From: an uncultured Eggerthellaceae bacterium
GTDB lineage: Bacteria > Actinomycetota > Coriobacteriia > Coriobacteriales > Eggerthellaceae
DNA length: 33,900 bases
Direction: 5' to 3'
Assembly: GCA_946618265.1 (NCBI GenBank)
Contig: CAMOLA010000023.1
Span: 1-33,900, forward strand
Shown: in pieces, positions 17,616 through 25,304 of the stretch
How positions within the stretch are numbered: position 1 is the first letter of the stretch
Layout of the letters: each line of letters begins with the position of its first letter
Made by a program: the position numbers and the translations under genes
The notes under the pieces: model-generated
What the model saw: the letters and a program-made list of their open reading frames with translations, nothing else
Databases searched by the model: none
Told to the model about the DNA's origin: nothing

Positions 17616-17724
17616 CGAACCGTGCGTGAACAGGGGACGTCAACGAAAGCCCTCGAACGGGCGCATGCTAAGCTTGCACGACATCATGCCATGCAAGCTC
17701 GGGCAGTGTTAACTAGCTGGAAGA

Positions 17725-17928
17725 CTATTCAGCATTAAGTGGAAGATCATTGTTGTCCGAGCAGTAGTACTTGCACTTGCCAAGCCACTTGCCGCCACCC
17801 GTAATGTCTTCGAGCTAATCGTCGGAAAGCTCGACTCCCTCTTCTTTAGCGAGCGCGATGAGATCCTCGGTGGATTTGCAGGCCTTTGCTTTCTCCTGCT
17901 GTTCGGGGGTAAGGTCCATGAATTCCAT
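17725..17928 (-). pseudogene. Second Nif11-like RiPP precursor, interrupted by in-frame amber
   Basis: From ATG at 17928 the minus strand reads 67 codons with one TAG at codon 38 (17817-17815). The leader contains LTPEQQEKAKACKSTEDL, then IALAKEEGVELSDD, the stop, and LEDITGGG. The paralogue at 15072 has SDEEIESISGG at the equivalent place, so the TAG most likely replaced a Glu codon (GAG to TAG). After the double glycine comes KWLGKCKYYCSDNNDLPLNAE with two Cys. A strong ribosome site (AAGGGG) lies six bases upstream. Unless the amber is read through, only a leader fragment is made. The reading frame is intact on both sides of the stop, so the mutation is recent or a sequence error. Confidence 0.7.
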
Positions 17929-18063
17929 AAGACGCCCCTTCTCGATACGGGTTTGCACCATGCCGTGCTACGTGAATCATACGTGTTCCGTTCCCAGTTT
18001 ACGGTTGCAATCGAGCCACCTGCCTGTTGTCGTGCATAGTGCGCTCTCGAACAGTGAGGCGTG

Positions 18064-18096
18064 AAGAGGCAGGGGCAGGCTCCTGCCTCTTTTGTT
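18064..18096. terminator. Rho-independent terminator
   Basis: AAGAGGCAGG (18064-18073) pairs perfectly with CCTGCCTCTT (18082-18091) around an eight-base loop, followed by TTGTT. The U-rich tail is on the plus strand; on the minus strand it lies 28 nt after the stop of the zinc-ribbon gene, so it may act in both directions. Confidence 0.7.
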
Positions 18097-18118
18097 CCCA
18101 GGGCGCGTCCTAATCCGC

Positions 18119-18682
18119 TTAAACGATTGCCTGCAAGGCGTGTCGTTGCAATTTCCAATACAGCCTCATCAGCTCGGGAAGCAGGTCGTTGTCGTCGGTG
18201 TAATAGCAGACGCTCTTGCCGGAGCACCTGATGTAGCAGTCGTCCAAGACTGGTTCTTCGAGGTTCGCAAAGGCTTGCCAGTCGGTGAACGTCGCTTCTT
18301 CCGACATCTCGCGGCAGTACAGCCCGCGATCGGTTATGGCGAAGCCGTTCTTGCCGCTTTTCATGAACGTGTCGTCATGAATGAGGAACACGTTTTCGCC
18401 ATCTCCTACGCCGAGTCCTCGCAGAATCTTGCGTGTCTCGCGGAAGCTGCCGTTATCGAAGCCCGCCAGGAAATTCGCGCACGCCTGCTCGGCGTATTCC
18501 GCGATGGAAAGCGAGCGCGCCTCCTCGAGCTCGTTGTAGGCGCTCACTTCCTGAAGGATATCTTCCTCATCGTCATCGAGCAGGTAGCGTGACCCGCAGT
18601 ATTCGCAGATCACCATATTGGACGTGAGGCTCCGCGTGATTGTCGCGCCGCAAGCGGAGCATTTCATGTCGACGAGCTTCAT
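18119..18682 (-). CDS. Zinc-ribbon protein with C-terminal PH-like domain
   Basis: 187 residues from ATG at 18682, preferred because AGG lies eight bases upstream; in-frame ATG 18688 and GTG 18691 are alternatives. The N-terminus has a four-Cys zinc ribbon (CSACG near 8-12, CEYCG near 27-31), followed by an acidic helical linker. The C-terminal half contains GKNGFAITDRGLYCREMSE, which resembles the small PH-like domains found in bacterial proteins of the YokE type. Zinc-ribbon plus PH-like proteins are usually cytoplasmic or membrane-associated and of unknown role. It is transcribed towards the damaged peptide precursor, with a terminator between them, so no operon is implied. Confidence 0.75.
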   Translation of the reverse strand: MKLVDMKCSACGATITRSLTSNMVICEYCGSRYLLDDDEEDILQEVSAYNELEEARSLSIAEYAEQACANFLAGFDNGSFRETRKILRGLGVGDGENVFLIHDDTFMKSGKNGFAITDRGLYCREMSEEATFTDWQAFANLEEPVLDDCYIRCSGKSVCYYTDDNDLLPELMRLYWKLQRHALQAIV

Positions 18683-18768
18683 GCGCATCACCTATTTCGG
18701 AATAGTTGGACCACCGGCTGTTTCTCGTTCGAGAGAACCGCATCCGCCGGCCAGGTCCTCGCACGTAG

Positions 18769-20190
18769 ATGCCCCGAACTTTTTCTCGCACCATTATTAT
18801 GGCACAGCCCGCGGGCACGGTCGTGATGACGTTGAGAACGCCCTGCGCCCTGCGCTCTGCGTGCAGCCTCTGCCACCTTGAGCTTCGGCGCCTCGCGCCG
18901 CGGGGTCGGCATTCGAACTACGAAGCGGGCAAGAAGCAGCTCGCCGATGCCATCGAGCTTCTACAGAACCTGCCGGCACGCAACACCATCGTGCCCGATA
19001 ACCCGCAGCACGAAGCCGTGGTCCGCAATGCGCGCGACGCATACGAAGCGCTCAGCCGCGCTCAGAAAGCGCAGGTGCCCGCCCAGCTCACGCTTTTGCT
19101 TGAGTGGGACGAGAGCATGTTCGACCTGGGATTCAACACCGAGTTCCTCCCGCTGGCAACGAAGGGGCAGCCCTACGACGGCGCCATATACGTCAGCGGA
19201 AAGAACGGGGAGGCGGGCAAGGACGCGAGCATCATCGAGGGCTCGTTGCCCGATGGCTTGAGCTTGGAAATGGACGAGGCGGGTCTGTGGGCGCGCTTCG
19301 TGGGCACGCCCGAACGCGTCGGCTCGTCGACGTTCACCGTCCAGCTCGCCAACGACCTGGGAGAATGCGTGAGCAAGGAGTTCACCGCGCACGTGGGCTA
19401 CGCGCCGCGCATCACGACCACCGCGCTCGCCGAGGCGACGGTGGGCACGGCGTACTCGCAGCTCGTCGAGGCCGATGCGTACCCCGACGCCACCTGGAGC
19501 CTCGTCGAGGGCTCGCTCCCGGAAGGCTTGTCGTTCGCCGATGACGGCGACGCGGCCAACACGGCGCGCATAGAGGGCACGCCCACCGCCGCGGGAACGT
19601 ACACGTTCACGCTCGCCTGCGACAACTTCGCCAACGGCATCGAGCGCGCGGAGTTTTCGATTGTCGTCACCGACGGCGCAACCGACCCCGCTCCCGAACA
19701 GCCAGACGCACGCACCGCCGCCGAGCTCGAATCGCTCAAGCGCCAGATCGACGAGCTGGCCTCGCAGAACAAGACGCTGCACGACCAGAACGATACGCTG
19801 ACCGCCGAAAACGAAACCCTGAAACGCACGATCGCTGAACTCGAATCGGCCCGTTCCGCAGAAGCGGCGGTCAACGGAAAGGTTGTGACCGCGAAGACCG
19901 TGAGAGCCGCCCTTGCAAAAGCAGGGAACGCGCACGCGACGACGCTCGTCATCGGCAGCAAGGCCAAGCGCATCAAGGCCGGCGCCTTCAAGGACACGGC
20001 GGTGCGCACGCTCATCGTGAAATCCTCGAAGCTCACGAAGAAGTCCGTCAAGGGCTGCCTCAAGGGCTCGTCGGTAAAAACGGTCAGGGTATCGGTGGCC
20101 AAGGCAAAGCGCGCGAAGGTCAAGAAAGCCTACAAACGCATCTTCTCGAAGAAGAACGTGGGCAAGAAGGTCTCGGTCGCGCTCGACTAG
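18769..20190 (+). CDS. Surface protein with Ig-like repeats and BspA-like C-terminus, probably 5'-truncated
   Basis: The open frame is 473 residues, but the first 48 or so look non-coding and there is no signal peptide. Recognisable sequence begins near residue 50 with a helical module (AIELL, then ARDAYEALSRAQKAQVP) of the FIVAR-like sort. Two putative-Ig (He_PIG-like) domains follow (about 125-215 and 220-305), both with GSLP-GLS and GTP elements. A coiled coil of Asn/Leu/Glu heptads (about 320-365) precedes a Lys-rich C-terminus with ATTLVIGSKAKRIKAGAFK and SVKGCLKGSSVKTV, typical of leucine-rich BspA-like surface proteins of Coriobacteriia. These are normally secreted, so loss of the 5' end suggests a remnant. 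No cell-wall sorting signal is present. It converges with a truncated permease. Confidence 0.6.
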   Translation: MPRTFSRTIIMAQPAGTVVMTLRTPCALRSACSLCHLELRRLAPRGRHSNYEAGKKQLADAIELLQNLPARNTIVPDNPQHEAVVRNARDAYEALSRAQKAQVPAQLTLLLEWDESMFDLGFNTEFLPLATKGQPYDGAIYVSGKNGEAGKDASIIEGSLPDGLSLEMDEAGLWARFVGTPERVGSSTFTVQLANDLGECVSKEFTAHVGYAPRITTTALAEATVGTAYSQLVEADAYPDATWSLVEGSLPEGLSFADDGDAANTARIEGTPTAAGTYTFTLACDNFANGIERAEFSIVVTDGATDPAPEQPDARTAAELESLKRQIDELASQNKTLHDQNDTLTAENETLKRTIAELESARSAEAAVNGKVVTAKTVRAALAKAGNAHATTLVIGSKAKRIKAGAFKDTAVRTLIVKSSKLTKKSVKGCLKGSSVKTVRVSVAKAKRAKVKKAYKRIFSKKNVGKKVSVALD

Positions 20191-20206
20191 CCACCTGCCA
20201 GCAAGA

Positions 20207-20653
20207 TCAGCCGGCCGTTACGAAGACCGCCAGGAATGCCAGGCCCGCCAACCACATCAGCGGCCTGATTTCGCGGATGCGGCCCGCGACGGCCATGATG
20301 ACGATATAGGACACGAACCCCAAACCGATGCCGGTTGAAATCGAGTACGTGAACGGGATGCCGAGCACGATCATGAATGCGGGGAACGCATGCTCGAAAC
20401 GGCTCCAGTCGATCTCGCCGAGCGACGACATCATCAGGTATCCCACGACCAAAAGCGCGCCGCAGGTAGCAGAGCTCGACACCATGCCGACGAGCGGCGA
20501 GAAGAACGCCAGCACCACGAACATCGCACCGACCACGATATTGGACAGGCCCGTGCGCGCGCCGGCCGCCGCCCCCAACGTCGATTCCACGTACACGGTG
20601 ATGGAGCTCGACCCGAACAGCCCGCCCGCCACGGCGCCCATCTCGAAGCGGCG
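20207..20653 (-). pseudogene. C-terminal fragment of an NCS2 purine permease
   Basis: The minus frame ending at 20207 matches the last third of NCS2/AzgA-type permeases: GAVAGGLFGSSSITVYVEST, a RTGLSNIVVG segment, an EIDWSRFEHAFPAF segment, TYSISTGIGLGFVSYI, and a terminal REIRPLMWLAGLAFL. About 145 residues remain of a usual 430-480, and the preceding codons to 20683 do not fit the family. A deletion or rearrangement therefore joined the gene to the sequence just upstream of the QueG-like gene. The fragment has several membrane helices but lacks most of the transport core, so it is almost certainly inactive. The intact protein would import guanine, hypoxanthine or adenine. Confidence 0.8.
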
Positions 20654-20725
20654 AGCGACAACCCGCCGTGCACACGGAGGCACGAAGCGCGCCTCGAAGC
20701 GCGGGAAGTTCGTCGCATGGCAAAA

Positions 20726-20754
20726 ACGACAACTCGCGTCGGCTTACGTATAAT
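20726..20754 (+). promoter_or_regulatory. Promoter of the QueG-like gene
   Basis: ACGACA (20726-20731), a 17-nt spacer and a perfect TATAAT (20749-20754), about 48 nt upstream of the ATG at 20802. Confidence 0.6.
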
Positions 20755-20801
20755 CCATGCCGTGCTTCATGCGGCGAGGCCCAACATCGACGGGAGGAAT
20801 C

Positions 20802-21843
20802 ATGACGGCTATTCATGAGCTGACCGAGAACGTCAAGCGCACGGCAATCGAACTCGGGTTCGCGCGCGTGGGCGTCACGACGCCCGACGCAATCGAAGGA
20901 TACGAGGACGAACTGCTCAGAAGGTCGGGTTACGACCTGTGGAACGTCGCCGACCCGACATCGAAGCTTCGCACGGCACCGCACCCGCTCCAGGAAGTGC
21001 CCGGGGTGAAGAGCGTCATATCGCTCGTGCGCGCTGTGGAGCAGATCGCGTACCCCGAGAAGTTGCTCGACCATGCGGGAAGGATCTACCTTTCGCGGAG
21101 CTATCTGCCGCCCGACGACACGCTCGAGGGAAAACGCGTCCTCCTGTTCGAGGAATACCTGCGCGAACAGGGCATCCAGTCGCTGTACGACCACACGAAC
21201 ATGCAGCTCGTCGACCGCGCGTACGCAGCGCGCGCAGGCGTGATCACCTACGGCAGGAACAACTTCGCCTACGCGGGCGAGCACGGCTCGTTCATCGTCA
21301 TCGTGACCATCCCGGTCGACACCGAGCTCGAATGCGAGGTGCACGAGCCGCAGCGTCCGTGTCCCCCGGATTGCCGCATGTGCATCGACGCATGCCCGAC
21401 CGGCGCCATGGCCGAAGACGGCGCGCTCAACCCGACGCGGTGCGTGCTGTACAGCAACTTCAGGCCGGGCGAGTTCAAGGACACGGCGATCACCGACCTC
21501 ATCGGCATGCGCGTCCACGGCTGCGATGCATGCCAGGTTGCCTGCCCGCGCAACAAGCGCGCTGGTGCGCCCGAAAGTCGCGGACTCGTACCTCGACTGG
21601 CTCGACGATCATTTCTCCCTGGAAGAGATGCTCTTCTGCGACGACGCCTATTACAGGGCCTGCATCCGGCCGACCATGTTCAACTACATCCGCGACCTGG
21701 ACATCTTCCGCCAGAACGCCGCGATAGCCATGGGCAACAGCGCAGACGCCTCCTACCTGCCCGCGCTGCGTCGCGCCGCCGAGGAAGGAAGCGACCAGGT
21801 ACGCCGCTTCGCCCTGCACGCGATCGACCGGCTCACGAGCTAA
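20802..21843 (+). pseudogene. QueG-like epoxyqueuosine reductase homologue with frameshift
   Basis: ATG at 20802 has GGGAGG six bases upstream. The first frame runs through CRMCIDACPTGAM and CDACQVACPRNK, two ferredoxin-type [4Fe-4S] motifs, then breaks. The natural continuation (ALVRPKVADSYLDWLDDHFS, ending ALHAIDRLTS at 21843) is in the next frame. The switch occurs at a GCGCGC run (21557-21562); restoring one GC pair would give NKRALVRPKVA, so a two-base deletion is the simplest explanation. Joined length is about 347 residues, with the HEAT-like C-terminal helices seen in QueG. QueG reduces epoxyqueuosine to queuosine in tRNA using a cobalamin cofactor. Whether this copy was a true QueG or a related corrinoid/iron-sulfur reductase is not certain. 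Confidence 0.8.
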
Positions 21844-22124
21844 AGGCCCCTGCACCACGAGGCCGCGCGAAGCGAACGGGCGCTCGGCGGGCAGACGCCC
21901 CCCCCGCGAATCCGCCAAGCTGGCGCCAAAACGTTGCTCGATAGCGAGCCCCTCCTCACCGATGCGCTGAATGCGACCGCTCTCCGAGCGGCCCTGCGCG
22001 CGCCCGCTCGCGCTTCACGAGCAGAGGCGCGCGCCCGATGCGCAGCTCCGTTTAAGGGCGATTTCAGGCTTGTCGCGTATCATTACCGCATAACGTCGGT
22101 TTCCGCGAAAACAAAGGAGCGCAG

Positions 22125-23225
22125 ATGAAAGGCAAGAAAGCGGTACGCGTGGTGCTCGACGTGGCGATGACCGTCATGATCGTGCTCGAGATGTTCATAC
22201 AATTCACCGGCGAGTTCCTGCACGAGGTGATAGGGTTCGCGTTCTTCGCAACGGTCGTCGCCCACCTGGCGCTTTCGGCCACGTGGGTGAAGAAGACGGC
22301 ACATGCCACGCAGGCGGGCACGCTCACCGCCCGAAGAGCGGCGCTTGCCGTCATGGGATGCTTGCTCGCAGCGACGATGGTCGTGCTGGGCGTGAGCTCG
22401 GTAGCCATCAGCTCGATCCTCTCGTCCGCCGGCTTCACCTGGACCGTTGGCTCCTATGCGCTCTGGGCGGATGTGCACACCGTATCGGCGTACGCGTTGT
22501 GCGCGCTCGTGGTGGTGCACCTGGCCATGCACTGGGCCTTCTTGGCCGCAGCGTTCCGCGTGCCATACAACCCCGCCCGGCGGCGCGCCATCGGGTCGGG
22601 TGTCAACGCGGTCGCAGCGCTCGGCGTCATCGCGCTGGGCGCGACCGTTGCGGGCAAGACCCTCCCGCAGACCGCGGAAGCTACAGGCCAGCATGGTATC
22701 GCACCCAACGAAGAGGGCTCCGACGCAGCAGTTGGCGGCCAGGGCGCGGAAGGCAGCCCCGACGCGGCGGCAAACGGCCAGGGAGCGAACGGCAGCACCG
22801 ACGCGGCGGCAAACGGCCAGGGAGCGGAAGGCGCCGACCGTTCCAGCGCGCAACCCGGCACCGGCAAGCGTTCGGGCAAGCATGGCTTCGGCAGGGATGA
22901 CGGGAGGCGCGGCAGTCGGTCGACCGGCGAACCGGCAGACGGGTCGTTCGGCAGCCGCTCGGGCAAACCGGCAGACGGGTCCTCTGGACAGCCCTCGGAC
23001 AACGCCTCGGGCGAAGCTCCCGACGGCTCTTCCGGCAGCGCCTCCGACGGCTCGAACGACGAATCCCGGGGCAGCGCGTCCGACAGCGCCTCCGAAAGCT
23101 CGTCTGGCAGCTCGTCGAATGGCGCAGGCGATGCGGCGGCAACGGGAATCTGCACGCTTTGCCGAAAGCAATGCCCGCTCAGCGCGCCGAAGTGCAACAA
23201 GCCCTACGAGGCCGGGCTGCTCTAG
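22125..23225 (+). CDS. DUF4405-type heme-like membrane protein with low-complexity linker and Cys-rich tail
   Basis: 366 residues; ATG at 22125 with AAAGGAG six bases upstream. Residues 1-185 form about five membrane helices with paired histidines (His33, His47, and DVHTVSAYALCALVVVHLAMHW near 115-136), the pattern of DUF4405/cytochrome b-like proteins, so heme b binding is likely. Residues 190-340 are a Ser/Gly/Ala/Asp-rich linker, including three copies of a 13-residue unit around NGQGA (39-bp DNA period near 22761-22826). The last 24 residues hold Cys343, Cys346, Cys350 and Cys357 in a C-x2-C-x3-C-x6-C arrangement, which could bind an iron-sulfur cluster or another metal. An electron-transfer role across the membrane is inferred. 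No redox partner gene is adjacent. Confidence 0.75.
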   Translation: MKGKKAVRVVLDVAMTVMIVLEMFIQFTGEFLHEVIGFAFFATVVAHLALSATWVKKTAHATQAGTLTARRAALAVMGCLLAATMVVLGVSSVAISSILSSAGFTWTVGSYALWADVHTVSAYALCALVVVHLAMHWAFLAAAFRVPYNPARRRAIGSGVNAVAALGVIALGATVAGKTLPQTAEATGQHGIAPNEEGSDAAVGGQGAEGSPDAAANGQGANGSTDAAANGQGAEGADRSSAQPGTGKRSGKHGFGRDDGRRGSRSTGEPADGSFGSRSGKPADGSSGQPSDNASGEAPDGSSGSASDGSNDESRGSASDSASESSSGSSSNGAGDAAATGICTLCRKQCPLSAPKCNKPYEAGLL

Positions 23226-23492
23226 CATGGGCTCGGCAACCAGTTGGAGACAGCCCCCAAAAGGGCCAGCCATTTCTGAGGTAGACCTGGTGTTTCTGGC
23301 TCTCTGGGTAGGATTCGCTCGCGTCAAGGCCAAGCCACCTTCGGCGGTCGCTTCGCGAGCCTTGACCCTTGTGGCACCCGCGGTCCGCGGGAGCGTACCG
23401 CGGGGCTCGAACCTGCCTACGGGGTTGTAGGTTCGAATCCTGACGCTTGAAACGAAACAAGCCAGGCGACATTGCCTGGCTCGAAGAATTTC
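23226..23492. other. Intergenic region with tRNA-Asn fragments and hairpins
   Basis: No gene. The 25-nt stretch at 23293-23317 repeats the 3' end of tRNA-Asn (23489-23513) with two mismatches in direct orientation. A 20-nt stretch at 23422-23441 is a perfect inverted copy of its T-arm region (23507-23526). Between them are several GC-rich hairpins (for example GTCAAGGC 23323-23330 with GCCTTGAC 23359-23366). Confidence 0.7.
23460..23481 (-). terminator. Terminator of tRNA-Asn
   Basis: On the minus strand AGCCAGGC pairs with GCCTGGCT around six bases, followed by TGTTTCGTTTC, starting 11 nt after the CCA end of the tRNA. Confidence 0.75.
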
Positions 23493-23567
23493 TGGCTCCC
23501 CGGGTAGGATTCGAACCTACAACCCTCCGGTTAACAGCCGGATGCTCTGCCGTTGAGCTACCGAGGA
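23493..23567 (-). tRNA. tRNA-Asn (anticodon GTT)
   Basis: 75 nt on the minus strand, 5' end at 23567. The acceptor stem TCCTCGG pairs with CCGGGGA; discriminator G and an encoded CCA (23495-23493) follow. The anticodon loop CTGTTAA (23537-23531) gives anticodon GTT at 23535-23533, and the T-loop is TTCGAAT. Promoter and terminator are both visible, so it is a single-gene transcript. Confidence 0.97.
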
Positions 23568-23599
23568 ATGCTTTGCGCTTTTCAAGTGCGCAAGGAAGT

Positions 23600-23627
23600 A
23601 TTATAGCGAAAGCTTGAAGGAGCGCAA
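23600..23627 (-). promoter_or_regulatory. Promoter of tRNA-Asn
   Basis: TTGCGC (23627-23622), 16-nt spacer, perfect TATAAT (23605-23600) on the minus strand, 33 nt before the tRNA 5' end. Confidence 0.75.
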
Positions 23628-23797
23628 GGGGTAAAACATGTAATCGGCGTGAAGACGGAACGATGCCGGCCCCGCGCGGCGGTCTGTTTGCATTTTGCAA
23701 CGATTGGCCAACGAAGCTGCAATTCCAAATGCTATATGGGAGAATAGTCGCAACATCAGGGATAACACGAGTCGAAACGTTCGGGAAAGGACGCAAC

Positions 23798-25147
23798 ATG
23801 GCCGAACACGACAAGGACCTTCGCAAGATGAACCGCCTCGAGCTGCTTCAGCTGCTCCACGAGGCCGTCGAAGACAACGAGCGCAAGGCGGCGCGTATCG
23901 CCGAGCTCGAAGCGCAGCTCGCGCAGGCACGTGCGGCGGCGGGCGGAATCGCGGGCATGATGCCAGGTCAAGCAGGTACCCCGACCGCCCAGTTCGGGCA
24001 GATGCCCCCGATGGCGGGTATGCAACCCACCCAGGCCGGCACCGATCCCACCATGCAGGCCAAGATTCAGGAAGCACTTGCGCGCGCCCGCGCAGAGGCC
24101 GAGGCCATAATCGGCAACGCGCAAAAGCAGGCTCAGGAAATCGTGAGCGGCGCGCAGGCGCAGGCTCAAAACCTGATCAACAACGCGCAGGTCCAGGCGC
24201 AAGGTTTCATCGACAACGCGCAGACGCAGGCGCAGGCGATCATGGGCGGCGCTCAATCCCAGAGCCAGGAGCTCATCGCCAAGACGAACGACGATGCGGC
24301 AGCCTACGTCACCAACGTGCGCAATAGCGCCGAGGCGCTGATCGAGCAAGCGCGCAATCAGGCGCAGGCAATCCTGGCAGAGGCCGAAAACCAGCGCGAC
24401 GCGCTGCTCGCCGAAGCGAAGGGCCAGGCGGACGCCACGCTCGCAGACCTCAAGGAAAAGGAAGCCGCGCTGGAAAGCAAGATGCAATCAGCAAGCGCCA
24501 TCGGCGCGCAGAGCGCAGAAGGCGGTTTCCCACTCCCGCAAGGAATGGCGGCAGCGCCAGCGGTGCAGCAACCCATCGCGCAAGCGGCAACTGGGCTCAT
24601 GACGAACCAGCAAGCACCCGAGCATGACTCCAACGTCTACGCGCCCGCCCCGCAGGCATTCGGGCAGCCGCAGCCGCAGCAAGCCTTCCCCTTCCCCGCA
24701 CCGCAAGAAGCGGCTCAAGCACAGGCTGGGTTCGCACCCGCCGCGCAACCGTTCGAGCAGGCTCAGGCTGTCGTGATGCCGGCTCCGCAAACGCTCGCTC
24801 AAGGACAGGCGGTTCTTCCGACCGCTTCGCAGACGTTTGATCAGGCGCCGACCGGATATGCGCCCGCCCCTCAGGTAGCAGCGCAACCGCAATCCGGCTT
24901 CTCCCCCGTCCCGCAGCCGTTCGGGTCTGCGCCGACCGGATACGCGCCCGGGCCGCAGGCCGTCGTGCAGCCGCTTGGCGGCCCTTCCCCCGTCCCGCAG
25001 GCATTCGAGCAGCAGGCACAGGCCGGCTTTGCGGCCATTCCGCAGCCGTTCGAGCAGCCGCAAGCCGCGCCGAACGCAGCAGCTCCTTCATGGCCGGGCG
25101 AAGCGTTCAACCCGCAGAATCCCACGGGCGGCATGCAGCCGAGATAG
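23798..25147 (+). CDS. Hendecad-repeat coiled-coil protein with Pro/Gln-rich tail
   Basis: 449 residues from ATG at 23798 (GGGAAAGGA upstream); the open frame extends further 5' without coding character. Residues 8-45 carry RKMNRLELLQLLHEA and EDNERKAARIAELEAQLAQ, a module shared with the coiled-coil gene at 10281. From about residue 108 to 228 there are eleven consecutive 11-residue repeats, the first five reading AQ-x-Q-A/S-Q followed by two hydrophobic or small residues and I/V/L/M, such as AQAQAQNLINN and AQVQAQGFIDN. This spacing suggests a long amphipathic or right-handed coiled-coil helix. The remaining 220 residues are Pro/Gln/Ala/Phe-rich and disordered, with repeated PQPFEQ-like units. 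There is no signal peptide. DivIVA-like cytoskeletal or membrane-scaffold roles are possible; the function is unknown. Confidence 0.8.
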   Translation: MAEHDKDLRKMNRLELLQLLHEAVEDNERKAARIAELEAQLAQARAAAGGIAGMMPGQAGTPTAQFGQMPPMAGMQPTQAGTDPTMQAKIQEALARARAEAEAIIGNAQKQAQEIVSGAQAQAQNLINNAQVQAQGFIDNAQTQAQAIMGGAQSQSQELIAKTNDDAAAYVTNVRNSAEALIEQARNQAQAILAEAENQRDALLAEAKGQADATLADLKEKEAALESKMQSASAIGAQSAEGGFPLPQGMAAAPAVQQPIAQAATGLMTNQQAPEHDSNVYAPAPQAFGQPQPQQAFPFPAPQEAAQAQAGFAPAAQPFEQAQAVVMPAPQTLAQGQAVLPTASQTFDQAPTGYAPAPQVAAQPQSGFSPVPQPFGSAPTGYAPGPQAVVQPLGGPSPVPQAFEQQAQAGFAAIPQPFEQPQAAPNAAAPSWPGEAFNPQNPTGGMQPR

Positions 25148-25166
25148 CTTCCTCAGACCGTCCGAA

Positions 25167-25195
25167 TCATGAAAAGGGACTGTCCCCTTTCATGA
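25167..25195. repeat. Palindrome, GGGAC family
   Basis: 14-nt arms around T: TCATGAAAAGGGAC against the complement of TCATGAAAGGGGAC, one mismatch. It lies 20 nt after the hendecad gene, between convergent genes. Confidence 0.8.
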
Positions 25196-25207
25196 CAGCC
25201 TCATAGA

Positions 25208-25247
25208 AATCGGCGCCCAGCTCGTAGAGGCGGGCGCCGATTCGTTT
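25208..25247 (+). terminator. Terminator between convergent genes
   Basis: AATCGGCGCCC (25208-25218) pairs perfectly with GGGCGCCGATT (25232-25242), followed by CGTTT. It probably ends the hendecad gene transcript. Confidence 0.7.
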
Positions 25248-25263
25248 ACGCACATGCAATACT

Positions 25264-25290
25264 GACCGTTGGGGAGACTCCCTTTCGGTC
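25264..25290. repeat. Palindrome, GACCG/GGGAG family, mixed arms
   Basis: Left arm GACCGTTGGGGAG, centre A, right arm the complement of GACCGAAAGGGAG. It lies 15 nt past the trpS stop codon. Confidence 0.8.
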
Positions 25291-25304
25291 GGTAAGGAAG
25301 AATC

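Noticed and set aside
13669..17817. Reassigned or suppressed TAG codon
   Set aside because: TAG is the normal stop of many intact genes in the window; two isolated internal TAGs fit nonsense mutations or errors better.
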